This document shows positions 1 through 6,503 of a stretch of 12,814 bases of DNA, piece by piece. The stretch is from NCBI GenBank assembly GCA_026999335.1, contig JALTPW010000248.1, positions 1-12,814 on the forward strand, in the 5' to 3' direction. This DNA is from Chromatiales bacterium (GTDB taxonomy: Bacteria; Pseudomonadota; Gammaproteobacteria; SZUA-152). The stretch's first letter is position 1, and each line of letters opens with the position of its first letter. A model generated the notes under the pieces. That model saw only the letters and a list, made by a program, of their open reading frames with translations, was not told the origin of the DNA and searched no databases. The position numbers and the translations under genes are program-made.

Positions 1-6
1 AATCAG

Positions 7-96
7 GCCCACCCATCCTGGTAGGGTGGGCAGGCTTTTCATGCCCACGTGGAATATGCACCAACTGTGTGGGCACATAAAACGTGCCCACCCTAC
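7..96. repeat. Compound palindromic repeat (GTGGGCAC family), copy 1
   Basis: A nest of mutually exclusive inverted repeats lies just beyond the 3' end of the leftward cheR gene. Visible pairs are 7-14 with 24-31, 26-32 with 42-48, 69-76 with 84-91 (GTGGGCAC/GTGCCCAC, 7-nt loop), and an outer perfect 12-bp pair GTAGGGTGGGCA at 21-32 with its reverse complement at 85-96. The right part (69-100) recurs almost exactly at 8580-8611, and the outer 12-mer recurs at 4995-5006. It is best read as a dispersed REP/MITE-like element. It could fold in the cheR transcript, but no U-run follows, so I do not call it a terminator. Confidence 0.8.
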
Positions 97-106
97 ATGC
101 TGTTTT

Positions 107-949
107 TCAAGCAAGTTTGTAGATGACACCATTGCGCCAGCGAACTAGCTCGAACTCTTCGGAATAACTGGAAATGGACTCTGAACCACCCAGCACCAGA
201 AAACCACCGGGGTTCAACGTACGCGCCATGCGGGCAAGAATATCCCGCTTCAGGTCAGCGGAAAAATAGATCAGTACATTACGACAATAGATGATGTCGA
301 ATTTCCCCAGTGCGGCATAACCCTGCATAAGATTCAGTTCCCGGAAACTGACGCGCGCACGGATATCATCCTTGACCTGCCAGCCAGCTCCTGTTTGATT
401 GAAAAAACGTCGCTTACGCTCCTCCGACAGCCCTCGTGATGCAGCCACACCTTCGTAAAAACCACTGCGGGCCTGCTCAAGCACTGTGGGAGAAATATCC
501 GTGCCCAGTATCTGCACAGCATTGGCCGGTAGACTGCCCGGTCGCTTCTGAAAATACTCACTGACGATCATGCTCAGTGAATAGGCCTCTTGGCCGCTGG
601 AACTGGCCGCAGACCAGATACGTACCTGCCGAGCCTGTTTCTTGGCAAACTCCGGCAGTAATTGTTCCTTGAGAATATCGAAGGGATAGCTGTCACGAAA
701 CCAGGACGTTTCATTGGTCGTCATGGCATCCATAATACGGTGCCGCAACTTGCCATCCCGCTTGATGTGCTGCATAAGCACACTGAAAGACTCAATATCC
801 TGCTCTTTCATCAGGCGCGTGAGACGGCTGGTCACCAGATAGTGCTTGTTGTCACCCAGTACAATGCCGCTCACATCTTCAAGAAAAGTGCGAAAAGCAT
901 TGTAATCTTCACTAGTGAGGCCCTTGGCGGGCATGCTATTTTCTATCAT
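107..949 (-). CDS. cheR: Chemotaxis protein methyltransferase CheR
   Basis: This is the S-adenosylmethionine-dependent enzyme that methylates glutamates of chemoreceptors (MCPs) at the inner face of the membrane, giving chemotaxis its adaptation memory. The 280-residue length is normal for the family. The N-terminal helical domain (about residues 10-75) is followed by the conserved TTNETSWFR stretch (77-85), the SAM-binding loop WSAASSSGQEAYS (112-124), the acidic motif GTDIS (149-153) and the catalytic-domain signature YCRNVLIYF (221-229). No receptor-binding or TPR extension is present. The gene follows cheV by 45 nt on the same strand and is probably co-transcribed. The chosen ATG gives a full N-terminus but has no clear Shine-Dalgarno; an internal ATG five codons in (932-934) is possible. 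The family call is firm; the exact start is not. Confidence 0.96.
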   Translation of the reverse strand: MIENSMPAKGLTSEDYNAFRTFLEDVSGIVLGDNKHYLVTSRLTRLMKEQDIESFSVLMQHIKRDGKLRHRIMDAMTTNETSWFRDSYPFDILKEQLLPEFAKKQARQVRIWSAASSSGQEAYSLSMIVSEYFQKRPGSLPANAVQILGTDISPTVLEQARSGFYEGVAASRGLSEERKRRFFNQTGAGWQVKDDIRARVSFRELNLMQGYAALGKFDIIYCRNVLIYFSADLKRDILARMARTLNPGGFLVLGGSESISSYSEEFELVRWRNGVIYKLA

Positions 950-994
950 CGGTCTTTTTGGCTAGGGGATGTTAAGTATCATTTTGACAACCCC

Positions 995-1930
995 TTATGC
1001 GGCCTTGCTGGCCTTCACTGTCTTGACGGCTTCAAGAATCGTTTCGGCAAACTCATCGGCATTGAATTTTGGCATAAATTTATCGGCCCCCACTTTTTCC
1101 ACCAGGGCCTGATTGAAAACACCGCTCAATGAGGTATGCAGGATCACATACAGATCTTTCATATGGGAATCCTTACGAATCTCCGTGGTCAGCGTATAGC
1201 CATCCATGTTGGGCATTTCCACATCGGAAATCACCATCGTCAGCTCGGTCGAGAGGTCATCATGCTGCTTTGACAATTCTTGCAGATATTGCAGCGCTTC
1301 CAACCCGTCTTTCACCACCACGGACTCAATCCCGAGTTGGTCAAGGGTACGGGTGATTTGACGACGCGCGACACTGGAATCATCGGCCACAAGAATCTTC
1401 GGGATATCACCGACGTTGCCGTTTTCAATAATTTCGTCGGACACCTCAGAGACCGTCCCCACCACTTCTGCGAGAATCTTCTCCACATCGAGAATTTCCA
1501 CCAGACGCTTATCGACGCGGGTCACAGCGGTCAGATAGCTGCTATTCCCCGAGCCTCTGGGCGGCGGCAAAATTTCCTCCCAGTTCATATTAACGATGCG
1601 GTCAACCCCATTGACGATATAACCCTGAAGCGTACGGTTATAATCGGCAATCACCACGAAGGCATTGCTGATATCATCCATGGGTGTGTAACCCAGCGCC
1701 ATGCCCAAGTCATAAACGGGAATGGTTTTACCCCGCATGCTGGCAATACCCCGCACCACTGGATTGGAATTCGGCACACGCGTCAACGGCGGACAGCGAA
1801 TGACCTCCTGCACCTTGAAGACATTGATGCCATACAGCTGCTCCGTCGCTAGACGGAACAACAGCAATTCAAGCCGGTTTTCACCCACCAACTGCGTGCG
1901 TTTATCAACCCCATCAAGTACTCCAGCCAT
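995..1930 (-). CDS. cheV: Chemotaxis coupling/response-regulator protein CheV
   Basis: CheV couples chemoreceptors to the kinase CheA and carries its own phosphorylatable receiver, which is thought to damp signalling. Residues about 18-160 form a CheW-like domain (for example GIASMRGKTIPVYDL at 61-75). Residues about 178-303 form a receiver with the acidic pair D183-D184, phosphoacceptor D236 in VISDVEMPNMDGY, T266 and K288. Length (311 aa) is typical. I chose the ATG at 1930 over the GTG one codon upstream: GGAG sits 7 nt before the ATG, and MAGVLD is the usual beginning of CheV proteins. It is divergent from flgA and upstream of cheR, the arrangement known from Pseudomonas. A weak sigma-28-like site lies about 45-70 nt upstream. 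Confidence 0.96.
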   Translation of the reverse strand: MAGVLDGVDKRTQLVGENRLELLLFRLATEQLYGINVFKVQEVIRCPPLTRVPNSNPVVRGIASMRGKTIPVYDLGMALGYTPMDDISNAFVVIADYNRTLQGYIVNGVDRIVNMNWEEILPPPRGSGNSSYLTAVTRVDKRLVEILDVEKILAEVVGTVSEVSDEIIENGNVGDIPKILVADDSSVARRQITRTLDQLGIESVVVKDGLEALQYLQELSKQHDDLSTELTMVISDVEMPNMDGYTLTTEIRKDSHMKDLYVILHTSLSGVFNQALVEKVGADKFMPKFNADEFAETILEAVKTVKASKAA

Positions 1931-1974
1931 CACTCAGCTCCAGAATGTTAACGACCTGTGTTTCAGTACCCGCT

Positions 1975-2002
1975 CTATCGACACACTGTGGAGATTTCTT
2001 GA
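1975..2002 (-). promoter_or_regulatory. Possible sigma-28 (FliA) promoter for cheV-cheR
   Basis: Reading the minus strand, TCAAG (1998-2002) is followed after 15 nt by GTCGATAG (1975-1982). The FliA pattern is TAAAG-N14-GCCGATAA, so the -10 box matches 6 of 8 positions and the spacing is one base long. It would place transcription start about 35 nt before the cheV ATG, which is sensible, and FliA control of chemotaxis genes is usual. The match is only moderate and could be chance. Confidence 0.35.
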
Positions 2003-2013
2003 GGAGAGCAACA

Positions 2014-2029
2014 TGGCACGTCTGTTGCT
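2014..2029 (+). promoter_or_regulatory. Sigma-54 (RpoN) promoter upstream of flgA
   Basis: The sequence TGGCAC-N5-TTGCT matches the sigma-54 consensus TGGCAC-N5-TTGCA, with the invariant GG at 2015-2016 and GC at 2027-2028 separated by exactly 10 nt. Transcription would start near 2040, leaving a leader of about 90 nt before the flgA ATG at 2129. Sigma-54 with a FleQ/FlrA-type activator drives early and middle flagellar genes in Pseudomonas and Vibrio, so the site suits this gene. No upstream activator site was identified. Confidence 0.8.
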
Positions 2030-2128
2030 TTCATTCTGTAAAGGTTCCTGCAAAGATCCCGGCAGAGGTCATCACAGAGAAAGACAATCGCCATTCGATA
2101 CACTTTAATAAAACAGCGGCTTAACAAT

Positions 2129-2929
2129 ATGAACACCATCGCAGGCATTATTTCTTTGTCGTTTATCAGGGGTACCCCCCGGCAGGCTTGTGGCACAAAG
2201 TGGCAAATCCTTGCCGGCGGACTGCTTTTGCCGGTCGTTGCCAGCTTGTTTCCGGCAATGGCCCTGGCCGCCGCCCCCACTGACAAGCCCCCCCGATACC
2301 AGTCACTCGCCTCCCTACATGAGGTGGCACGTGATTTTTTGCAATCACAAATCCCCCTTGACTCGGGTAACAGTCAGGAGATTCATCTTGGCCGTCTGGA
2401 TTCACGCCTGCGCCTGAGGTTCTGTGAAACGGGGCTACAGGCCTTTGTTCCGGCTGGGAGCCACTTGCAAGGAAAGTTGACCGTGGGTGTGCAATGTCCA
2501 GGGGGAAAACCCTGGACCATTTACATTCCTGCGAATATCCGTGTCTTTGGCAATGTGCTGACCACTTCCCGCCCTATCAGTCGGGGTGATGCCATCACCC
2601 GTGCAGATATCATTGCCCGGCGGCAGGAGATATCAACACTCAGTCACGGATATTATCGCCAGACAGAAGAAATCATCGGCAAACTGGCGATGCGTTCCCT
2701 GCCTGCGGGCACCCCACTGACACCCCGCATGCTGAAGGCACGCTTACTGGTTCGCCGGGGTGACGATGTCACCATTCTCGCCAATACAGGTTTTTTACAG
2801 GTTCGCAGTAAGGGCAAGGCATTACAGAATGCCGCCCGGGGCGAGCGAATCACCGTGCGCAACACACGCTCAAAACGTATCATCGAGGGGATCGCCATCA
2901 AAGCCGGAACCGTTCAGGTTCACATGTAG
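2129..2929 (+). CDS. flgA: Flagellar P-ring assembly chaperone FlgA
   Basis: FlgA is a periplasmic chaperone needed to polymerise FlgI into the P ring around the flagellar rod. The protein has a hydrophobic export segment at about residues 26-48 (ending near ALAAAP) behind an unusually long N-terminal stretch, so translation might begin a little downstream. After it come a wing domain with two cysteines (C99 and C123, the latter in VQCPGGKPW) and a C-terminal SAF domain (about 140-265, including SRPISRGDAITRADI and a closing KAGTVQV). Length of 266 aa suits the family. No Shine-Dalgarno is evident before the ATG at 2129. It stands alone, preceded by a sigma-54 promoter and followed by 288 nt before flgM. 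Confidence 0.94.
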   Translation: MNTIAGIISLSFIRGTPRQACGTKWQILAGGLLLPVVASLFPAMALAAAPTDKPPRYQSLASLHEVARDFLQSQIPLDSGNSQEIHLGRLDSRLRLRFCETGLQAFVPAGSHLQGKLTVGVQCPGGKPWTIYIPANIRVFGNVLTTSRPISRGDAITRADIIARRQEISTLSHGYYRQTEEIIGKLAMRSLPAGTPLTPRMLKARLLVRRGDDVTILANTGFLQVRSKGKALQNAARGERITVRNTRSKRIIEGIAIKAGTVQVHM

Positions 2930-3160
2930 CGCCAACAATATGAATACTACCCAGGCACTCTTGAAGGATACCGTTAAAGATTGAAACTACTTTGTTTATT
3001 GGTAGAAGATCCAACAAGGTGTATCCATTAATACCGACTTGTTAATATGTGTACCGATAGGCCTGAAAAATCAACGATCCACGCGGCAATGCCGGTAACT
3101 CAACGACAACAACGTGTTTCACGAATGAAGGGCACTTCCAGAAATGCCTTCATAAGTTCC

Positions 3161-3187
3161 TTAAGTTTCAATACCCTGTGCCGATAG
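3161..3187 (+). promoter_or_regulatory. Sigma-28 (FliA) promoter upstream of flgM
   Basis: The -35 box TTAAGTTT (3161-3168) and the -10 box GCCGATAG (3180-3187) are separated by 11 nt. The FliA consensus is TAAAGTTT-N11-GCCGATAA, so each box matches 7 of 8 positions at perfect spacing. Transcription would start about 25 nt before flgM. FliA driving its own anti-sigma factor is the expected late-flagellar feedback loop. Confidence 0.88.
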
Positions 3188-3204
3188 TCATAGCAGTAGC
3201 GTCA

Positions 3205-3210
3205 AAGGAG
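3205..3210 (+). promoter_or_regulatory. Ribosome binding site of flgM
   Basis: AAGGAG lies 7 nt before the ATG at 3218. It is one of the few strong Shine-Dalgarno sequences in the window and fixes the flgM start. Confidence 0.85.
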
Positions 3211-3217
3211 CATCACC

Positions 3218-3538
3218 ATGGCAATTGATATCACAGGGATTCCTCCGTCCCAGCCGCAAGGCACAGGAGGAGGTGCAAAGAGCACCACGGACAGCAGTGG
3301 AAATGCGGCACAAACCCTGTCACCGGCAACACCGGCAAACAGGGCGGACACCATCACACTCACCCCACAGGCCAGTCAGTTGAAGAGTGTCGAATCGGCG
3401 ATCAATGCCCAATCCGTGATCGATGGGGAACGCGTGCAGAGTCTCAAATCGGCAATCGACGCGGGGGAGTATGAAATCAATCCCTTGCGTGTGGCGGAGA
3501 AATTCATCCAGTTCGAGAACAACCTGAGATCATCCTGA
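3218..3538 (+). CDS. flgM: Anti-sigma-28 factor FlgM
   Basis: FlgM binds and inhibits FliA (sigma-28) until the hook-basal body is complete, when it is exported through the flagellar secretion channel. The 106-residue protein shows the family layout: a low-complexity, probably disordered N-terminal half rich in Gly, Ser, Thr and Pro (about 1-42), then the conserved part starting ADTITLTPQASQL (43-55), a central helix and the FliA-binding end with DAGEYEINPLRVAEKF (81-96). The start is fixed by AAGGAG 7 nt upstream. It lies directly behind a sigma-28 promoter and 4 nt before flgN, forming a short late-flagellar operon. Confidence 0.95.
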   Translation: MAIDITGIPPSQPQGTGGGAKSTTDSSGNAAQTLSPATPANRADTITLTPQASQLKSVESAINAQSVIDGERVQSLKSAIDAGEYEINPLRVAEKFIQFENNLRSS

Positions 3539-3542
3539 GGCC

Positions 3543-4037
3543 ATGAGCAATTCCACAGCAGAATATCGGCTACTCATCCTGCTTGAAATACAACAGCAGA
3601 ATGCCATGCGCATGTTGGAGGTGCTTCAACAAGAATGCGACGCACTGAAGGGCAATGATCGACAGGCCTTCGAGCAGGCAATGGACGCCAAACTCAAGCA
3701 CATCAATGATCTTGAGCAACAGGAACTGTCATCACTGCCGGAACTGGAAAAGATCATCGGCTCACCCGCTGACCGTCGCCAGCTGGAGGCCTTCATCATC
3801 AACAGCAAGAATCCACAGCTAGTCGCTGAATGGCGCTCCCTGCATGCCGCACTGAAACAATGCCATGAACTAAATCTGCTGAACCAGCGCATCCTCGAGG
3901 CCTCACAGGCCCAGGTGCAACAGGCATTGAGCCTCTTACGGGGTGAAAACCATGAACAACTTTCTTCACATACCTATCAAGACAGTGGAAAATCGGATCA
4001 CCGTCCCGCGCAGGGGCAGTCAATTGCCATTGCCTGA
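3543..4037 (+). CDS. flgN: Flagellar export chaperone FlgN
   Basis: FlgN is a cytoplasmic chaperone that protects the hook-associated proteins FlgK and FlgL and delivers them to the export gate. The 164-residue, highly charged and Gln-rich sequence is predicted almost wholly helical and coiled-coil-like, with the family's C-terminal segment LNLLNQRILEASQAQVQQAL followed by a short Leu/Arg stretch and a loose polar tail. Such proteins are poorly conserved in sequence, so the call rests partly on its place 4 nt after flgM, the near-invariant partner. Translation is probably coupled to flgM, because the only purine-rich stretch overlaps the flgM stop. Confidence 0.88.
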   Translation: MSNSTAEYRLLILLEIQQQNAMRMLEVLQQECDALKGNDRQAFEQAMDAKLKHINDLEQQELSSLPELEKIIGSPADRRQLEAFIINSKNPQLVAEWRSLHAALKQCHELNLLNQRILEASQAQVQQALSLLRGENHEQLSSHTYQDSGKSDHRPAQGQSIAIA

Positions 4038-4045
4038 TACAGGCC

Positions 4046-4067
4046 GTCGTCGCGGGGTGGCGACGAC
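4046..4067 (+). other. Perfect hairpin between flgN and the PilZ gene
   Basis: GTCGTCGC (4046-4053) is followed by a 6-nt GGGGTG loop and its exact reverse complement GCGACGAC (4060-4067). The stem of 8 bp with 6 G:C pairs sits in the 64-nt gap between flgN and the YcgR-type gene. No U-run follows, so it is not a textbook terminator. It may stabilise the upstream mRNA end or lower read-through. Confidence 0.6.
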
Positions 4068-4101
4068 CACTGAAGGGCAGCTTAACTGAAACACTCGATA
4101 C

Positions 4102-4842
4102 ATGGCCCAGCAACAAGCGGAAGGCAATAACTACCAACAACAGTACGAGGAAGTCACCTCGACAACTCGTATCACGGCCATCCTTCGCCCTTTGCAACAA
4201 CAGCACAGCATTATCAGTATTGCCGTCCCTTCGGCAAAACGCCTGTTTAATAGCACCCTGCTCGAAGTGAACCCCGAGCAGGGCTATCTGTTGCTTGATG
4301 AATTACACCCCCGTGAGGGTCATACCCAGCTCAGCACGGCCGGCAAGATCGGACTAAGTGCGCACCGCGAAGGCATTGAAATCAAGATGATCCTCGAGAT
4401 CAGCGAAATCGGTGTCGATAATGGCGTTGCTTTCTACAAGGTTCCATTCCCAAAAATCATTCGTTATCGCCAGCGCCGCCATATCTTCAGAGTCCCGGTA
4501 AGTGCAGTACAGTCCATCCAGGTTGAACTGGCAGATGAACAGGGCAATACCTTTCACGGTGAACTGCAGGATATTTCGGCCGCAGGCATGTGCGTGCGCT
4601 TCCCGCCCAAAACAGCAATCGATGAAGAAAAAAAGACACAAGCCCTGGCCTACACCATTACCCTCCCCAATAAAAAGCGTGTTCAAGGCCGTTTCATCCT
4701 GCGTCGTATCACCCGGCATGAACCCAGTCGCAACATCCAGGTCGGCGGCAGCTTTGAACAACTGGACAAGATACAAGCACGTACCATCGAGCGCTTTGTG
4801 CTTGAAATACAGCGGGAATCACGCCGTAAAATGTCGCGATAG
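4102..4842 (+). CDS. ycgR: Flagellar brake protein, YcgR/FlgZ type (PilZ domain)
   Basis: This is a predicted c-di-GMP receptor that acts at the flagellar motor and slows swimming when c-di-GMP rises. An N-terminal YcgR-like domain (about residues 20-118) precedes a C-terminal PilZ domain (about 120-240). Both ligand motifs are intact: R126-x3-R130 (RHIFR) and D157-x-S159-x2-G162 (DISAAG). Length of 246 aa is as expected. It follows flgN on the same strand after 64 nt holding a hairpin, and I see no promoter of its own, so it may belong to the flgM operon. The same gene order in Pseudomonas carries the gene called flgZ. The ATG at 4102 has no clear Shine-Dalgarno. Binding of c-di-GMP is inferred from the motifs. 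Confidence 0.92.
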   Translation: MAQQQAEGNNYQQQYEEVTSTTRITAILRPLQQQHSIISIAVPSAKRLFNSTLLEVNPEQGYLLLDELHPREGHTQLSTAGKIGLSAHREGIEIKMILEISEIGVDNGVAFYKVPFPKIIRYRQRRHIFRVPVSAVQSIQVELADEQGNTFHGELQDISAAGMCVRFPPKTAIDEEKKTQALAYTITLPNKKRVQGRFILRRITRHEPSRNIQVGGSFEQLDKIQARTIERFVLEIQRESRRKMSR

Positions 4843-4994
4843 CCGACACTTGACGTGTAAAATATGCATCAAATGATTTTCGGCTTGAGACATGTATTAA
4901 AAAACGAAAATTCCTTATATGGCACGGACCATACCCGCAAAAATATTATCACTACAGAAAATATCGTTCCCACACAGGCGGAAATTCAGTTCTT

Positions 4995-5061
4995 GTAGGG
5001 TGGGCATTGCCCACCATTGCCGGCTGGATGGAGTCTAATCGGTAGGCGCTGCCCACCCTGC
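4995..5061. repeat. Compound palindromic repeat (GTGGGCA family), copy 2
   Basis: This sits in the 261-nt gap between two convergent genes (PilZ brake and the last arsenosugar-cluster gene). GTAGGGTGGGCA (4995-5006) begins it, and TGCCCACCCTGC (5050-5061) closes it as an 11-of-12 inverted match. Inside, 4999-5006 pairs perfectly with 5008-5015. The outer 12-mer is identical to that at 21-32. The rest of the gap (4843-4994) is AT-rich and shows no gene or clear terminator. Confidence 0.75.
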
Positions 5062-5103
5062 GGCCGGAAAACCCGCAACTGGCAGGCATCAAGTAAAAAT
5101 CCA

Positions 5104-5787
5104 TTAATTGTTAGACTTATCAAAACTGACAGGGGGAAACGCGGCAAGGCAAGCCGCCAACTCGTCCGACAAAGGCAGACAGGCGGCCTCCTGCTTCAGT
5201 CGCTGCAAGTCCTCGACAACGTCCACATCCCAGAGTGGCGGCAGGGAAAGATAGCCATCCTCCATTCTCTGGCATGTTTTTTTGAACACGGCAGCGGTTC
5301 CCCAGGGCATATCTTCAAATAGCAGGCGATGATTACGACGCAGCCCCAGCATGACATAACCACCATCTTCTGCGGGGCCAATCACCGCTGGCGCCCCATC
5401 ACGCAGAGCCGCGAGCGCCTGGTAAAGATAATCGGCACTCAATGCCGGACAATCGCTACCAATCACCAGCGCATACTCGGCAACGCCCAGAGCAACATCA
5501 AAGGCATGACTCATTCTCGCCCCCAGGTCGGGGCCGGACTGGCCATGCAGGGTGAGAGGGAATTGGGCCTGCTGGCGGGAAAAAAACTCCGCGTGAATAT
5601 CCGGGCTGCACCACAGCTGTAGCGGCGCCAATTGCGCAGGGACGATGGTCTTCAGGCAATGCTCCGCCAGCGCCCGATGCCAGCGAACCGCCGCTTCATT
5701 ACCAATGGTACGAGCCAGCCGCGTCTTCACCTGCCCCGCCACTGGCGCCCGGCAAAACAACAAAATACGTGCTGCGGGAAACTGCAT
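5104..5787 (-). CDS. TIGR04282-type glycosyltransferase (DUF2064), arsenosugar cluster
   Basis: This small GT-A-like nucleotidyltransferase/glycosyltransferase belongs to the group usually found beside arsS. Its exact reaction is not established. Visible signatures are FCRAPVAGQVKTRL near the N-terminus (nucleotide-sugar side, KTRL at 21-24), VIGSDCPAL in the middle (the metal-binding acidic motif), GPAEDGGYVMLGL and FEDMPWGTAAV. I prefer the ATG at 5787 (227 aa), 4 nt after the previous gene's stop, because homologues begin close to the KTRL segment. A GTG at 5832 would give 15 more residues overlapping the upstream gene. No good Shine-Dalgarno is seen, so coupling to the upstream gene is likely. 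It is the last gene of the arsS operon. Confidence 0.87.
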   Translation of the reverse strand: MQFPAARILLFCRAPVAGQVKTRLARTIGNEAAVRWHRALAEHCLKTIVPAQLAPLQLWCSPDIHAEFFSRQQAQFPLTLHGQSGPDLGARMSHAFDVALGVAEYALVIGSDCPALSADYLYQALAALRDGAPAVIGPAEDGGYVMLGLRRNHRLLFEDMPWGTAAVFKKTCQRMEDGYLSLPPLWDVDVVEDLQRLKQEAACLPLSDELAACLAAFPPVSFDKSNN

Positions 5788-5791
5788 GGGA

Positions 5792-6466
5792 TCAGCGGTA
5801 ATACTGCCGAACCAGGCGTGCAGGATCGGCACCCAGCCAGTAACAGAAACGCAGCCGCCACATCAATAGGATGGTTCTAAAAATACCATTCTCCTCCCAG
5901 CGCCGGCTGGAGGTCACCACACGCTGGCGCAGACAAGCGGCAGGCGCCCTTTTTTTCAGGCGCCGGCTGAGGGCAATATCCTCCATCAAGGGAATATCAT
6001 CAAAACCACCCACGGCATGAAACAGGTCTTTTGTCACGAATATGGCCTGATCACCCGTGGCAATTCGGGTCATCCGGGAACGCCGGTTCATCATGCATTC
6101 GATCAACCGAAAACCGGGCGCGGAACCGGAGAGGCGAACGTCAAAACGCCCCCAGCGGGCCGCCGTTTGCAGCGCGGAAAAAATGGCCTCGCAGGCCGCA
6201 TCAGGCAGCTGTGTATCCGCATGCAGGAACAGCAGCACATCACCCTGCGCAGCCTGGGCGCCATGATTCATCTGTCGCGCACGACCCGCTGGCGACACAA
6301 GCACGTCATCCGCCAATAGCCTGGCAATCGCTGCCGTACCATCGCGGCTACCACCATCGACGACGATGATCTCGTGACCCTGCGCCCGATACAGCTGCAG
6401 CCTGCCGAGGCAGACGGCAATGGCCGGTGCCTCATTCAATACCGGAATGATGATCGAGATCTGCAT
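5792..6466 (-). CDS. TIGR04283-type family 2 glycosyltransferase, arsenosugar cluster
   Basis: This is a family 2 glycosyltransferase of the type associated with arsenosugar biosynthesis; donor and acceptor are unknown. From the ATG at 6466 it has 224 residues: IIIPVLNEAPAI (5-16, first GT-A strand), VVDGGSRDGT (35-44), GRARQMNHGA (61-70), FLHADT with the DXD-equivalent HAD (82-84), and GDQAIFV...GGFDDIPLMED further on, where the acceptor-site acids lie. A longer in-frame reading to 6553 exists, but it would overlap arsS and lacks similarity to the family's N-terminus. It follows arsS by 37 nt and precedes the second glycosyltransferase by 4 nt. Confidence 0.88.
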   Translation of the reverse strand: MQISIIIPVLNEAPAIAVCLGRLQLYRAQGHEIIVVDGGSRDGTAAIARLLADDVLVSPAGRARQMNHGAQAAQGDVLLFLHADTQLPDAACEAIFSALQTAARWGRFDVRLSGSAPGFRLIECMMNRRSRMTRIATGDQAIFVTKDLFHAVGGFDDIPLMEDIALSRRLKKRAPAACLRQRVVTSSRRWEENGIFRTILLMWRLRFCYWLGADPARLVRQYYR

Positions 6467-6503
6467 GCGCCAAATAATCAGCGCAAATGTGTCAGACGAA
6501 TCA

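Noticed and set aside
662..1132. Plus-strand open frames opposite cheR and cheV (662-1132, 1280-1852)
   Set aside because: They lie wholly opposite strongly conserved genes, have no family resemblance and no ribosome sites.
2049..2064. Sigma-54-like half site on the minus strand toward cheV (TTGCA preceded by TGCCGG)
   Set aside because: The invariant GG of the -24 element is absent at the required spacing.
2940..2984. 14-codon open frame after flgA whose first bases (AACAATATGAA at 2934-2944) repeat those at the flgA start (2123-2133)
   Set aside because: Too short, no Shine-Dalgarno and no recognisable product; an 11-bp identity is compatible with chance.
3053..3060. ACCGATAG resembling a FliA -10 box
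   Set aside because: No -35 box at 11-nt spacing; the true flgM promoter lies at 3161-3187.
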